64,000 nt of DNA from Mycolicibacterium peregrinum (GTDB taxonomy: Bacteria; Actinomycetota; Actinomycetes; Mycobacteriales; Mycobacteriaceae). The notes under the pieces are model-generated. The model was not told where the DNA came from. It did no database searches and saw only the letters and a program-made list of their open reading frames with translations. The stretch is from positions 186,001 to 250,000 of the forward strand of contig NZ_LZSO01000031.1 in NCBI RefSeq assembly GCF_001665785.1, read 5' to 3'. The number at the start of each line of letters is the position of its first letter. Within the stretch, counting starts at the first letter, position 1. Below, in pieces: positions 1-9,240 of this stretch. The position numbers and the translations under genes are program-made.

Positions 1-1116
1 AAGCGCTACCCCGAGGCCGTCGCCGATCTGCCCGCCACCCCGATCGACGACGAGTTGGACGGCGATCTGCTGCAGTACTCGTCGGGCACGACGGGCCGGC
101 CAAAGGGCATCAAGCGCGAACTGCCGCATGTGCCGCCGTCGGAAACCCCGGGCATGATGTCGGCGCTCGTCGGGTTCTGGATGCAGCCGGACTCGGTCTA
201 TCTCAGTCCCGCGCCGCTGTACCACACGGCGCCGTCGGTGTGGTCGATGCAGACCCAGGCGGCCGGCATCACCACCGTGGTGCTTGAGCGCTTCGACGCC
301 GAAGACTGCCTGGAGGCGATCCAGAAGCACAAGGTCACCCAAGGCCAGTTCGTGCCGGTGATGTTCACCCGGATGCTGAAACTGCCTGAGGAAGTGCGTA
401 ATTCGTACGACCTGTCGAGTCTGCGGCGCGTGATGCACGCCGCCGCACCGTGTCCGGTCGAGATCAAGAAGCAGATGATCGACTGGTGGGGTCCGATCGT
501 CGACGAGTACTACGCCTCTTCCGAGGCCATCGGTGCGACGGTGATCTTCGCCGAGGACTGGCTGACGCACCCGGGTTCGGTCGGTAAGCCGATGAACGGT
601 CTGGTGCACATCCTCGACGAGGACGGCAAGGAACTGCCACCCGGTCAGGCCGGTGAGATCTTCTTCGAGGGCGGTGCCGATTTCGAGTACCTCAACGACG
701 CCGAGAAGACCGCGTCCTCGCGGGATTCTCATGGCTGGAAGACCGTGGGCGACATCGGATATGTCGATGAGGACGGCTACCTGTACCTGACGGACCGGCG
801 CCACCACATGATCATCTCGGGTGGGGTGAACATCTACCCGCAGGAAGCCGAGAACATGCTCGTCGTCCACCCCAAGGTGATGGACGCCGCGGTCTTCGGC
901 ATCCCGGACGAAGAGATGGGGCAGAGTGTCAAGGGCGTGGTGCAGACCGTGGACCCGGCCGATGCCACGCCGGAATTCGCCGAGGAACTGCTGGCCTGGT
1001 TGCGTGACAAGCTGACGCATTACAAGTGCCCGCGGACCATCTCGTTCGAGGCCGAGCTGCCCCGCACCGATACCGGCAAGTTGTACAAGCAGGGGCTGAT
1101 AAACAAGTACTCGTGA
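1..1116 (+). CDS. fadD4: Acyl-CoA synthetase, FadD4-like (5' end outside window)
   Basis: Adenylate-forming ligase that would activate a carboxylic acid to its acyl-CoA. The frame is open from base 1, so the true start lies upstream and only about 371 C-terminal residues are visible. The P-loop motif SSGTTGRPKG is near visible residues 27-36. The core motif GDIGYVDEDGYLYLTDR and the hinge DRRHHMIISGG follow, and the C-terminal catalytic lysine lies in TDTGKLYK close to the end. The stop overlaps the next gene's GTG start by 3 nt, so the two are co-translated. The link to fadD4 (Rv0214) rests on sequence feel plus the neighbouring double-hotdog gene; the substrate cannot be read from the sequence. 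Confidence 0.85.
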   Translation, partial: KRYPEAVADLPATPIDDELDGDLLQYSSGTTGRPKGIKRELPHVPPSETPGMMSALVGFWMQPDSVYLSPAPLYHTAPSVWSMQTQAAGITTVVLERFDAEDCLEAIQKHKVTQGQFVPVMFTRMLKLPEEVRNSYDLSSLRRVMHAAAPCPVEIKKQMIDWWGPIVDEYYASSEAIGATVIFAEDWLTHPGSVGKPMNGLVHILDEDGKELPPGQAGEIFFEGGADFEYLNDAEKTASSRDSHGWKTVGDIGYVDEDGYLYLTDRRHHMIISGGVNIYPQEAENMLVVHPKVMDAAVFGIPDEEMGQSVKGVVQTVDPADATPEFAEELLAWLRDKLTHYKCPRTISFEAELPRTDTGKLYKQGLINKYS

Positions 1117-2015
1117 TCCACGAGCTACCGGCGGGAATCCTGGTCGGGGTCGACACCCCGACGGATGCCGCGACGTTCACGCTGACCGAGCGTGCCTGCG
1201 ACGATCGGCGGGCGGTCACCGTGGGGTCGGTCGAAGCCGCCCTGGACGAACTCACCGAGCGCTGCCGGGCCTGGCCGCAGGCCGCCGCGGTGTGCGACGA
1301 CGTGCTGCGCTCTTTCGATCCGGACGTGCCGACCCGAGCCGGGGTGATCACCGAATCGCTGGCCTATTCGACGCTGCAGTCCGGAGGCGAGTTCGCCCGG
1401 TGGCTGGCCGATCGCGGACCGGCCACCGCGCCGCTGCTGCCCGACCCGGTGCAGGCCCATCGTGACGCGAACACCCTGCGCGTCCGATTCAACCGGCCGC
1501 AGCGGCACAACGCGTTCTCCACTGACACCCGCGGCGCCCTGCTGGAGGCCCTCGAGGTGGCGCGGCTGGATCCGTCGGTCGACGAGGTGGTCCTCGGGGG
1601 CAACGGCCGATCCTTCTGCAGCGGCGGCGATCTGGCCGAGTTCGGCTCGTTCGACGACCCGGCGAGCGCCCACCTGGCCCGGACCAGGCACAGCCCGGCC
1701 CTGGTGCTCGCTGAACTCACCGAAAGGCTGGGGCGGCGCTGCCGCGCCGAGGTGCACGGTCAGGTGCTGGGCAGCGGTCTGGAGATGGCCGCATTCTGCG
1801 GGTGGGTCCGCTGCCACCCGGACGCCGTGATCGGCCTGCCGGAACTGGCTCTGGGGCTGATTCCGGGCGCGGGCGGCACGGTGAGCATCACGCGGCGCAT
1901 CGGCCGGTGGCGCACCGCGTATCTGGTGCTCTCCGGGCACACTGTCGACGCCGCGACGGCGCAGACGTGGGGCCTGGTCGATGAGGTACGGCCCGAAACG
2001 GTGACTCTGCGGTGA
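1113..2015 (+). CDS. Enoyl-CoA hydratase/isomerase (crotonase) family protein with N-terminal extension
   Basis: Crotonase-fold protein of 300 aa expected to act on an acyl-CoA. The GTG start overlaps the upstream synthetase stop (GTGA). The crotonase core begins only near residue 115 (LRVRFNRPQRHNAF). The oxyanion-hole loop is FCSGGDLAEF, followed by GQVLGSGLEMAAF and the active-site stretch LPELALGLIPGAGGT. The first ~110 residues are not part of the standard fold, and the C-terminus stops soon after GLVDEV, so the helical trimerisation tail is short. Hydratase versus isomerase or hydrolase activity cannot be told. Confidence 0.8.
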   Translation: MIHELPAGILVGVDTPTDAATFTLTERACDDRRAVTVGSVEAALDELTERCRAWPQAAAVCDDVLRSFDPDVPTRAGVITESLAYSTLQSGGEFARWLADRGPATAPLLPDPVQAHRDANTLRVRFNRPQRHNAFSTDTRGALLEALEVARLDPSVDEVVLGGNGRSFCSGGDLAEFGSFDDPASAHLARTRHSPALVLAELTERLGRRCRAEVHGQVLGSGLEMAAFCGWVRCHPDAVIGLPELALGLIPGAGGTVSITRRIGRWRTAYLVLSGHTVDAATAQTWGLVDEVRPETVTLR

Positions 2016-2064
2016 GGGCGATGCACTCTCGCACTTCAGCGCCCTAGACGCAGGATCAACGGCG

Positions 2065-3054
2065 GTGAATGGCATAGTGCGAGATGTGAAACACGGTGGC
2101 CCGTACTTCGATGACCTGGTGGTTGGCCAGGTATTCGACACCGCACCGTCGATGACGCTGACGGCCGGTGCGGCAGCGACGCATCAGGCGATCCTCGGCG
2201 ATCGATTGCGGCTGGCGCTCGATGCTGACCTCGCCACCGCGGTGACGGGAGAACCGGCGCCGCTGGCACACCCCGCGCTGGTCTGCGATGTGGCGATCGG
2301 TCAGAGCACGCTCGTGACGCAGCGGGTCAAGGCGAACCTGTTCTACCGCGGCCTGGCGTTCCACCACTGCCCGGTGATCGGGGACACCCTGTACACCCGC
2401 ACCGAAGTGGTTGGTCTCAAACAGAATTCGACGAAGCCGGGTCGCGCGTCCACCGGCCTGGCCGCTCTGCGAATGACGACCGTCGACCAGCAGGACCGCA
2501 AGGTTCTCGACTTCTACCGCTGTGCGATGTTGCCGCTGTCCGCAGATGACGTCGACACCGGACATGCTGACGATCTATCGGCGATCGGAGCCGATGCCAC
2601 TGCGCCGAACCCCACCGCCGGCTGGGATGCCGAGGCATTCCGCACGCGGGTGCCCGGGCCGCATTTCGATCCGGGCCTGTCCGGTGCGGTGCTGCACAGC
2701 ACCGCCGACGTGGTCAGTAGCGCGCCGGAACTGGCCCGGCTGACGTTGAATATTGCTGCCACCCATCATGACTGGCGGGCCGGCGGTCAGCGCCTGGTGT
2801 ACGGCGGACACACCATCGGGCTCGCGCTGGCCCAGGCCGGCCGGTTGTTGCCCAACCTGGTGACCGTGCTGGGCTGGGAGTCCTGCGACCACATCGGTCC
2901 GGTGCACGAGGGCGACACCCTGTTCAGTGAGCTGCACGTGGAGTCGGCCGATGCCGGGGTGCTGCGGTTGCGTTCGCTGGTGTATGCGGCCGGCGCAGCC
3001 GACGACCCCGACCGTCAGGTGCTGGACTGGCGGTTCAGCGCGTTGCAGTTCTGA
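2065..3054 (+). CDS. Double-hotdog hydratase-like protein (Rv0216 type)
   Basis: 329-aa protein resembling the mycobacterial Rv0216 family, a double-hotdog fold related to R-specific enoyl-CoA hydratases. The first hotdog half begins with GPYFDDLVVGQVFD and contains TAGAAATHQAILGDRLRL. A second half with HHDWRAGGQRLVYGGHTIGLALAQ follows near residues 230-255; that segment has the spacing of the catalytic hydratase motif but its exact residues should be compared with MaoC. GTG start at 2065, with an in-frame alternative at 2086. The stop overlaps the next ATG by 1 nt (TGATG). As I recall, Rv0216 has no demonstrated hydratase activity, so function stays open. Confidence 0.75.
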   Translation: MNGIVRDVKHGGPYFDDLVVGQVFDTAPSMTLTAGAAATHQAILGDRLRLALDADLATAVTGEPAPLAHPALVCDVAIGQSTLVTQRVKANLFYRGLAFHHCPVIGDTLYTRTEVVGLKQNSTKPGRASTGLAALRMTTVDQQDRKVLDFYRCAMLPLSADDVDTGHADDLSAIGADATAPNPTAGWDAEAFRTRVPGPHFDPGLSGAVLHSTADVVSSAPELARLTLNIAATHHDWRAGGQRLVYGGHTIGLALAQAGRLLPNLVTVLGWESCDHIGPVHEGDTLFSELHVESADAGVLRLRSLVYAAGAADDPDRQVLDWRFSALQF

Positions 3055-4166
3055 TGGCGGAGTTGGCGATTTCGCGGGCGCTGCTGAGGCAGGCCCAGGA
3101 GGTCGCCGACGGCTTCGCCACACACGCCGGCGTCACGCTCGATGCCACCGAACTGCTGACCGGACGTGCCGCGTTGTTGGACATCGCCCCCCGGGGACAG
3201 ATCTCGGCGGGTGGGGCGACGCACCTGTTGGCTGCTCGCGACGGATGGTGCGCCCTGACCCTCTCGCGCCCCGACGACATCGCCATGATCCCCGCACTGC
3301 TGCAGACCGATTCGTCAACCGCCGATGCCTGGCCGGCGATCCGGAGATGGGTGGCGGAAACCAGCGTCGCGGCGGTCGCCGAACGCGCTCGCCTGCTCGG
3401 ATTGCCGGTCAGCGTGCTGGGGGAAACCCGGCCGGCGCCGCCGGTGGTGCGCCCACTCGGCCCCGCCGGGCCCGCGTCGCCGGCCGGGATGCTGGTGGCC
3501 GATCTGTCGTCGATGTGGGCCGGGCCGCTGTGTGGTCAACTGCTCGCCCGGGCCGGGGCCACCGTGGTCAAGGTCGAGAGCTGGAGCCGGCCGGACGGCA
3601 CCCGCGTTGGGGAGCCGGAATTCTTCGACTGGATGAACGGTGGAAAACTCTCGTACGTCGTTGATTTCGACGATCCCAGTGAGCTGGCCGCACTGATCGA
3701 CGCGGCCGATGTGGTGATCGAGGCCTCGCGACCGGCCGCGCTGGCACGTCGCGGTCTGGGGCCCGACAGAGTCTCGGACAGGCCAGGGCGGATCTGGCTG
3801 CGCATCACCGGTCACGGTACCGGTGGGGGCAGGGCCAACTGGGTGGCGTTCGGCGATGATGCTGCGGTATCCGGTGGTCTGGTCGAATACCGAGATGGTG
3901 CACCGATGTTCAGCGGTGACGCCATCGCCGACCCTCTCACCGGCCTGCACGCCGCTGCCGCGGTGGCGCAGTCGCGGGCACGCGGTGGCGGTGAGCTGAT
4001 CGAGTTCTCGATGGCGGCGGTGGCTGCCGGGTACCGCTCATCGGACGGTGACGCCACCCGGGTGCAGGCGGTCCGTCCCACTCCAGGTGCGGTAGGCCCC
4101 GAACTCGGAGCCGACAACGAGGCGGTACGCCGGTTGGTGGCGGAACGGACCGTGGCCCCATGCTGA
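3054..4166 (+). CDS. CoA-transferase family III (CaiB/BaiF) protein
   Basis: 370-aa protein whose CaiB/BaiF domain starts near residue 140 (GMLVADLSSMWAGPLCGQLLARAGATVVKVE), the nucleotide-fold opening of class III CoA-transferases. It continues with the helix ALIDAADVVIEASRPAALARRGL. These enzymes move CoA between carboxylic acids through a mixed anhydride on an Asp. The first ~135 residues are atypical, and the C-terminal part is short, so this may be a half-size or divergent member. It overlaps the hotdog gene by 1 nt and the amidohydrolase by 7 nt, so it belongs to the same operon. Confidence 0.75.
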   Translation: MAELAISRALLRQAQEVADGFATHAGVTLDATELLTGRAALLDIAPRGQISAGGATHLLAARDGWCALTLSRPDDIAMIPALLQTDSSTADAWPAIRRWVAETSVAAVAERARLLGLPVSVLGETRPAPPVVRPLGPAGPASPAGMLVADLSSMWAGPLCGQLLARAGATVVKVESWSRPDGTRVGEPEFFDWMNGGKLSYVVDFDDPSELAALIDAADVVIEASRPAALARRGLGPDRVSDRPGRIWLRITGHGTGGGRANWVAFGDDAAVSGGLVEYRDGAPMFSGDAIADPLTGLHAAAAVAQSRARGGGELIEFSMAAVAAGYRSSDGDATRVQAVRPTPGAVGPELGADNEAVRRLVAERTVAPC

Positions 4167-5437
4167 TTCGTCACGCACGGCTGCTGGAAGGAGGGGTGGT
4201 CGACATCCGGGTCGGCGAGACCATCGAGGAGGTCGCGGAATCGCTGTCGCCCGAGCCCGGTGAAGAGGTGCTCGACGCGGCATCGGGTGCCGTGATCCCA
4301 GGGCTGCACGATCACCATCTGCACGTGCATTCGGCTGCAGCCGAACAGGATTCGATCCGGGTCGGCCCAGCCGAGGTGGCCGGCGAGGCCGCACTGGCGC
4401 AGGCGCTGACGGCCGCAGTGGTAGGCAGCGACGGCTGGGTCCGGGCCGTCGGCTATCACGAGGCGGTGGCAGGCCCGTTGGACCGGCACCTGCTGGACCG
4501 GTTGATGCCGGGCACCCCGGTGCGGGTGCAGCATCGCAGCGGGGTGATGTGGACGGTGAATTCGCCCGGCCTCGCGGCCCTGGGATTGGGCGATCATCCC
4601 GATGGTCGGCTGCGCAGCGCGGACCCGACCTGGTCGGATGCATTGCAGCGGCGTCCAACCCAGGTCGCGGAGTTCAGCGCCCGCCTGGCCGGCTATGGCG
4701 TCACCGGAGTCACCGATGCGACCCCGGACCTGCAGCCCGCAGACCGCCCCACCGGGATGCGGCAGCGGGTGCACTACCTTGCGCCGGGCAAGAGAATCCT
4801 GCACGATGACGGACTCGACCTGGACGAGCTGACAGCCTGGATCTCTGAGCGGCACCGCGGCGGTCAACCAGTGGCCGTGCATTGCGTGACTGCGGCCCAA
4901 CTCGTCGTCACCATCGCCGCGCTACGCGCCGTGGGTAGTCACCCGGCCGACCGGATCGAGCATGCCGCGATGGTGCCCGAGGACTGTATCGACGACCTGG
5001 TCTCCCTCGGGATCACGGTGGTGACCCAACCCAATTTCGTCGCGGAACGGGGCGACCAGTATCACGCGGATGTGCCTGGCGACGAACGCGATCAACTGTG
5101 GCGGCTGGCCACTCTACTGGCCGCCGGGGTGTCGGTGGCGCTGTCCACCGACGCGCCGTTCGGCGCCCCCGACCCATGGGCGGCCATGCGCGCCGCGGTC
5201 CAGCGCCGCACCCCGCACGGTGCGGTGTTGAACCCGGTCGAACGGATCTCGGGGCGTCGCGCGTTGACGCTGTTCCTGGGCAGCGCCGGGAATCCGGCCC
5301 GGCCGCGCCGCATCGCCCCCGGTGAGCCTGGCGACCTGTGTCTGCTGGCGGACTCCCCGCAGCGAGTGGTGGATACGCTCGACGCCGATCTGGTGGCCGC
5401 CACCATCATCGCCGGTGCGGTGGTGTTCCGGCGGTGA
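4160..5437 (+). CDS. Amidohydrolase, YtcJ-like metal-dependent hydrolase
   Basis: 425-aa amidohydrolase-superfamily enzyme. The first-strand metal motif is present as GLHDHHLHVHS (H53-x-H55). Later ligand positions are seen in VAVHCVT, DRIEHAAM and STDAPFG, so the metal site looks complete. It would hydrolyse a C-N or ester bond of an unknown small substrate in the cytoplasm. ATG at 4160 lies within the end of the CoA-transferase gene; the stop overlaps the MFS start as GTGA. Its position between CoA-ester genes and an exporter/importer suggests it prepares or clears a nitrogen-containing pathway intermediate (inference). Confidence 0.8.
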   Translation: MLIRHARLLEGGVVDIRVGETIEEVAESLSPEPGEEVLDAASGAVIPGLHDHHLHVHSAAAEQDSIRVGPAEVAGEAALAQALTAAVVGSDGWVRAVGYHEAVAGPLDRHLLDRLMPGTPVRVQHRSGVMWTVNSPGLAALGLGDHPDGRLRSADPTWSDALQRRPTQVAEFSARLAGYGVTGVTDATPDLQPADRPTGMRQRVHYLAPGKRILHDDGLDLDELTAWISERHRGGQPVAVHCVTAAQLVVTIAALRAVGSHPADRIEHAAMVPEDCIDDLVSLGITVVTQPNFVAERGDQYHADVPGDERDQLWRLATLLAAGVSVALSTDAPFGAPDPWAAMRAAVQRRTPHGAVLNPVERISGRRALTLFLGSAGNPARPRRIAPGEPGDLCLLADSPQRVVDTLDADLVAATIIAGAVVFRR

Positions 5438-6600
5438 CCCGCGACAGCGTGTGGCGGGTACCAGGCATGCCCGCATTGTTGGCCTGTGCCGCACTGGGAT
5501 TCGCCGGCTTCTCCTTGCTGCTGCCGGTGGCCCCGATGTGGGCGGTCCGGATCGGCGCGGACAACTTCGGGGCCGGAGTGGTCAACGGCCTGCTCATGCT
5601 GTGCACCGTCATCGCGCAGTTGTTGGTCGGGCGGTTGTTGCGGCGCGCCGGTTGGGCGCTCACGCTGTCCCTCGGGCTGGTACTGCTGGGGGCGCCGGCA
5701 GTGTTGCACCCGCTGGCCACGTCCCTGTGGCAGGTGTTCGTGCTGGCGGCGTTGCGTGGACTGGGTTTCGGCGTCCTGACGGTCTGCGGTGTCAGCGGTA
5801 TCGCGGCGCTGATCCCGCAGGAGCGCCGCGGCCGGGCGATCGGCGCGTACGGGTTGGCCATCGCGGCACCGCAGTTCGTGCTCATCCCGCTGGCACCGTG
5901 GCTGGCCGAGCATGTGGGCTATCAGCTGGTGTTCGTGCTGGCCGCCGCTCCGCTACTGGGGCTTCCGCTGGCTTTCGCCCGCCCGGCACCGATCCTGGCC
6001 CACGAGGCGCACTCCGATCGGCTGAACGGTGTCGGCGGGCTGGTCGGTCCGATCGCCGCACTCGTGGTGATCACCGCGGCCGGCGGGGGAATCCTGACCT
6101 TCGCCCCGCAACTGGGTGGCGCCACCACCGCATTCGCGGCGCTGCTCGGTATGACGGGAACGGCCGCGCTGGCGCGGTGGTGGATCGGGGGCGTCGCCGA
6201 TCGTCATGGCCCGGCAAGGTTCATCGCCCCGATGCTGGGAATCGGTGCGGTCGGCCTTGCGGTGATCGTTTTCGGCATCGGAGTCGGCTCGACCCGCGGC
6301 GCGGTCGGGGTGATCTTCGGCTGTGTCCTGCTCGGTATCGCCTACGGGGCGCTGCAGAACCTCACGCTGGTGCAGGCGTTCGCCGCGACCGGTGAGCATG
6401 CTCGCGGTGCGGTCAGCGTGGCCTGGAACGTCGGATTCGACACCGGTACCGGTCTCGGGTCTCTGGTCGTCGGTGCGCTGGCCACCTCGTTCTCGTTCCC
6501 GACGGCATTCGCGATGATGACGGCTGCGTGTGTGGCGGTTGGGCTGATGTGGGTACTCACCCGCCATGACGGGCAATCAGGCCGCGGCGCCGCTGCTTGA
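5434..6600 (+). CDS. Major facilitator superfamily transporter
   Basis: 388-aa integral membrane protein with about 12 hydrophobic segments, for example LLACAALGFAGFSLLLPVAPMW near the N-terminus and long Ala/Gly/Leu-rich helices throughout. A typical MFS loop motif (WWIGGVADRHGPARF) occurs near the middle. GTG 5434 is chosen because it overlaps the amidohydrolase stop by 4 nt and is followed at once by the first membrane helix; a longer frame upstream reads as shadow sequence. It ends 35 nt inside the next gene. Substrate unknown; probably moves the operon's substrate or product. Confidence 0.85.
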   Translation: MTRDSVWRVPGMPALLACAALGFAGFSLLLPVAPMWAVRIGADNFGAGVVNGLLMLCTVIAQLLVGRLLRRAGWALTLSLGLVLLGAPAVLHPLATSLWQVFVLAALRGLGFGVLTVCGVSGIAALIPQERRGRAIGAYGLAIAAPQFVLIPLAPWLAEHVGYQLVFVLAAAPLLGLPLAFARPAPILAHEAHSDRLNGVGGLVGPIAALVVITAAGGGILTFAPQLGGATTAFAALLGMTGTAALARWWIGGVADRHGPARFIAPMLGIGAVGLAVIVFGIGVGSTRGAVGVIFGCVLLGIAYGALQNLTLVQAFAATGEHARGAVSVAWNVGFDTGTGLGSLVVGALATSFSFPTAFAMMTAACVAVGLMWVLTRHDGQSGRGAAA

Positions 6601-8092
6601 CGCGCTGCACGAGTACCACAATTCGAACCGGTACGGGTTCTCGCCGCCGGGGCACCGCCAGGGGCGCGGTGTCGATCGCCGCGTGCTGCAGGTGCTGGGT
6701 CGAGAGCCGTTCTTCAGCGATGTGCTGGCCAGCGGGGGTCTCGATGACCGACGGATGAGCAATGGCTATCTGAAGCGCGCGGAGGAACTGATGGCCGAGG
6801 CTGTTGGAGCGCGGGCGGCTTGGTTCTCGACGTGCGGCAGTTCGCTGTCGGTCAAGGCCGCCATGATGGCGGTGGCCGGGTGCGACGGCAGCCTCCTGCT
6901 CAGCCGGGACAGCCACAAGTCGGTGGTGGCCGGCCTGATCTTCTCCGGTCTGGTGCCCCGCTGGATCACCCCGCAATGGGACGCTGAGCGCCACCTCTCA
7001 CACCCGCCGTCGCCTCAACAGGTCGAGGAGGCCTGGCAGCGGCACCCGGATGCGGCCGCGGCGTTGATCGTCAGCCCCAGCCCGTACGGCACCTGCGCTG
7101 ACATCGAGGGCATCGCCCAGATCTGCCACCGCCGGGGCAAGCCGCTGATCGTCGATGAGGCGTGGGGCGCGCATCTGCCCTTCCACGAGGATCTGCCGAC
7201 GTGGGCGATGAATGCGGGTGCGGACGTGTGCGTGGTCAGCGTGCACAAGATGGGCGCCGGTTTCGAGCAGGGCTCGGTGTTTCATCTGCAGGGCGACCTC
7301 GTGGACGAGAACCGGCTGTCGGCATGTGCGGATTTGCTCATGACGACGAGCCCGAACGTGCTGGTGTACAGCGCGATTGACGGATGGCGTCGGCAGATGG
7401 TGGAGCACGGTCACGAGTTGATGGGCGCCGCAATGGATCTGGCTGAAAGGACACGGCACGAGATCGAGGAGATCGACGACATCGAGGTCCTCGACCACGA
7501 GTTGCTGGGCGAGCAGGCCTCACACGATCTGGATCGCCTGCAGGTCCTGATCGACGTCTCGGCGACCGGCACCTCGGGATATCAGGCCTCGGACTGGTTG
7601 CGGGAGTACTGCCAACTCGATCTGGGGATGACCGACCATCGTCGGGTGCTGGCGACGATGTCGTTGGCCGACGGTTCGGACACCGCCGGACGTTTGGTCG
7701 AGGCGCTCAAGCTGTGGCGCAAGGCCGCTCACGACTTCGATCCGCCGCCGCGGGTGGATCTGCCTTCACCTGACGAGCTGGAACTGGACAGCGTGATGTC
7801 ACCTCGGGATGCGTTCTTCGGCACGGTCGAGGATGTTCCGGTCCAGCAGGCCGTGGGCCGGATCTCCGCCGAGCAGATCACCCCGTACCCGCCGGGCATT
7901 CCCGCGGTGGTGCCCGGGGAACGGATCAACGAGGCCGTCCTGGATTACCTGCGCACCGGTTTGGCGGCAGGGATGAACGTGCCGGACCCCGCCGATCCTT
8001 CGCTGCGCACGGTTCGCGTCTCGCGTAGGCGATCCGAAGGTCGGCGACCAGTCCGTCGAAGGCTCGTCGCGGGTCTGCGATCTCGCCGTTGA
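6566..8092 (+). CDS. Orn/Lys/Arg decarboxylase-family PLP enzyme with altered C-terminus
   Basis: 508-aa fold-type I PLP enzyme of the ornithine/lysine/arginine decarboxylase family. Seen: the N-terminal GFSPPGHRQGRGVD segment, AWFSTCGSS, the PLP-aspartate motif IVDEAWGAH, and the Schiff-base lysine in SVHKMGAGFEQGS (K228). The C-terminal domain ends in the usual PYPPGIPAVVPGERI and then ADPSLRTVRV. After that, about 23 Arg/Ser-rich residues look like out-of-frame read-through: a one-base shift would stop at TAG 8026-8028. So the last codons seem to be damaged, at the edge of the hydrolase remnant. Catalytic parts appear intact. Overlaps the MFS gene by 35 nt. Substrate (amino acid) unknown. 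Confidence 0.85.
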   Translation: MTGNQAAAPLLDALHEYHNSNRYGFSPPGHRQGRGVDRRVLQVLGREPFFSDVLASGGLDDRRMSNGYLKRAEELMAEAVGARAAWFSTCGSSLSVKAAMMAVAGCDGSLLLSRDSHKSVVAGLIFSGLVPRWITPQWDAERHLSHPPSPQQVEEAWQRHPDAAAALIVSPSPYGTCADIEGIAQICHRRGKPLIVDEAWGAHLPFHEDLPTWAMNAGADVCVVSVHKMGAGFEQGSVFHLQGDLVDENRLSACADLLMTTSPNVLVYSAIDGWRRQMVEHGHELMGAAMDLAERTRHEIEEIDDIEVLDHELLGEQASHDLDRLQVLIDVSATGTSGYQASDWLREYCQLDLGMTDHRRVLATMSLADGSDTAGRLVEALKLWRKAAHDFDPPPRVDLPSPDELELDSVMSPRDAFFGTVEDVPVQQAVGRISAEQITPYPPGIPAVVPGERINEAVLDYLRTGLAAGMNVPDPADPSLRTVRVSRRRSEGRRPVRRRLVAGLRSRR

Positions 8093-8355
8093 TCGATCCG
8101 GCCACAGCGGATCTGACGGGTATGCCACCGGTCATGATCCACGTGGGCGCAGACGAATTACTCTTGGCAGACTCGGAATTGGTCGCCGACCGGCTGGCGG
8201 CCGCGCACGCATCGTGTGAGCTTCACGTCTGGAGCGGCCAGATCCACGACTTCCCGCTCGCCGCCGAGATCCTGCCGGAAGGCAGGCAGGCCATCGGCTA
8301 CATGGGCGACTTCGTCAAAGGTGTGACCGCCGCACCTGCTCAGAGTGCAGCCTGA
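8080..8355 (+). pseudogene. C-terminal remnant of an alpha/beta hydrolase (hormone-sensitive-lipase family)
   Basis: About 90 codons match the end of an HSL-type esterase: ADLTGMPPVMIHVGADELLLADS carries the catalytic Asp region and GQIHDFPL the catalytic His. The HGGG oxyanion motif and GDSAG nucleophile elbow are absent, so the piece cannot be a working hydrolase. Recognisable homology starts near 8080, just after the broken end of the decarboxylase; a TTG codon at 8089 could start translation but has no clear ribosome site. Best read as the leftover of a deletion that joined two genes. Confidence 0.7.
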
Positions 8356-8403
8356 TCGATCTGCCGGAGTTTCCCGCGGCGGTGCCGTGGGCATCCCACC
8401 ACC

Positions 8404-8685
8404 ATGAGCGATATCGAAAATGGCCCGGACGACACTCTCTCGCCGAGTGAGTCGACCGATTCCGACGAAGTCGCCAACGCCGACGGCGACGACGTGGTCG
8501 ATCCGCCGGAGCAGTGGCACGGCGCTGACCGGGCGGGCGAGCCGGAATCGCTTGAGAGCAAGCTGGATGCGGAACGGCCCGACAGGCCGGCCGGAGCCTC
8601 ATCGCCGCGCGACGTCGATGAGGCGATCGCCGAGCCTGAGGGTTTCCGGATCGTGAGTCCTGACGACCAGGATGAAGACGGGTGA
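8404..8685 (+). CDS. Small acidic protein, DUF5709-like
   Basis: 93-aa very acidic, probably disordered protein rich in Asp, Glu, Ser and Pro. The segment ESLESKLDAERPD resembles the repeated helix of actinobacterial DUF5709 proteins, and the ending GFRIVSPDDQDEDG fits that family. No membrane segment, signal peptide or catalytic motif is visible. ATG start; the 3' end is 61 nt before the chosen start of the acetyltransferase. Function unknown. Confidence 0.6.
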   Translation: MSDIENGPDDTLSPSESTDSDEVANADGDDVVDPPEQWHGADRAGEPESLESKLDAERPDRPAGASSPRDVDEAIAEPEGFRIVSPDDQDEDG

Positions 8686-8746
8686 CGACGCCCCGCAACG
8701 AGTGAGCTGGTGGTCTGCCGTTGGGATTTCGGCTACGGTCGGCCTG

Positions 8747-9202
8747 ATGGACGAGAGCCTGATCATCCGGCGGTACCTTCCTGCCGATGAGGACGCGACG
8801 GTCGACGTGTGGGCCCGCGCGGCACGGCAAGCGCATCCGTTTGTGGCGGGTGAGGGCGAAGGTGACCGTGAACGCAAACTGCGTGAGGTCTATCTCGTCG
8901 ATGCCGAGAATTGGGTTGTGGAGTCCACCACCGACGGCAGCATCGTCGGCTTGCTGGGCATGCTCGGTTCAGAGATCGGTGGGTTGTTCGTCGCACCGGA
9001 GGCGCAGGGCCGTGGAGTAGGACGAGCACTTATCTGTCACGCGGCGGCGCGGCACAGTGTGGTGACGCTGGAGGTCTACACCGACAACGGCCGCGCCCGC
9101 GAGTTCTACGACCGGATGGGCTTCACAGAGGTCGAGCGCAAGCTCGATGCGGATACCGGTCACGAGCTGATCGCGCTCCGCCGTGTCTCCGTGGCTCCTT
9201 GA
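8747..9202 (+). CDS. GNAT-family N-acetyltransferase
   Basis: 151-aa acetyltransferase. The acetyl-CoA binding motif A is seen as GLFVAPEAQGRGVGRALICHAA (residues ~83-104), and the C-terminal segment VYTDNGRAREFYDRMGFTEVER is typical of RimI/PhnO-like members. ATG 8747 is chosen because the protein then opens with MDESLIIRRYLPADEDA, the normal first strand; a longer in-frame extension upstream overlaps the preceding gene and has no domain. Substrate unknown. Converges with the GntR gene. Confidence 0.85.
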   Translation: MDESLIIRRYLPADEDATVDVWARAARQAHPFVAGEGEGDRERKLREVYLVDAENWVVESTTDGSIVGLLGMLGSEIGGLFVAPEAQGRGVGRALICHAAARHSVVTLEVYTDNGRAREFYDRMGFTEVERKLDADTGHELIALRRVSVAP

Positions 9203-9240
9203 CTGATCTGGCGAAATCGACACGGCGGTGGAGACTGCCG

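Noticed and set aside
7926..8135. Minus-strand frame containing ADPRRAFDGLVADLRIAYARRE over the scar
   Set aside because: Short, overlaps both the decarboxylase end and the hydrolase remnant, no start signal; too weak to call a gene fragment.
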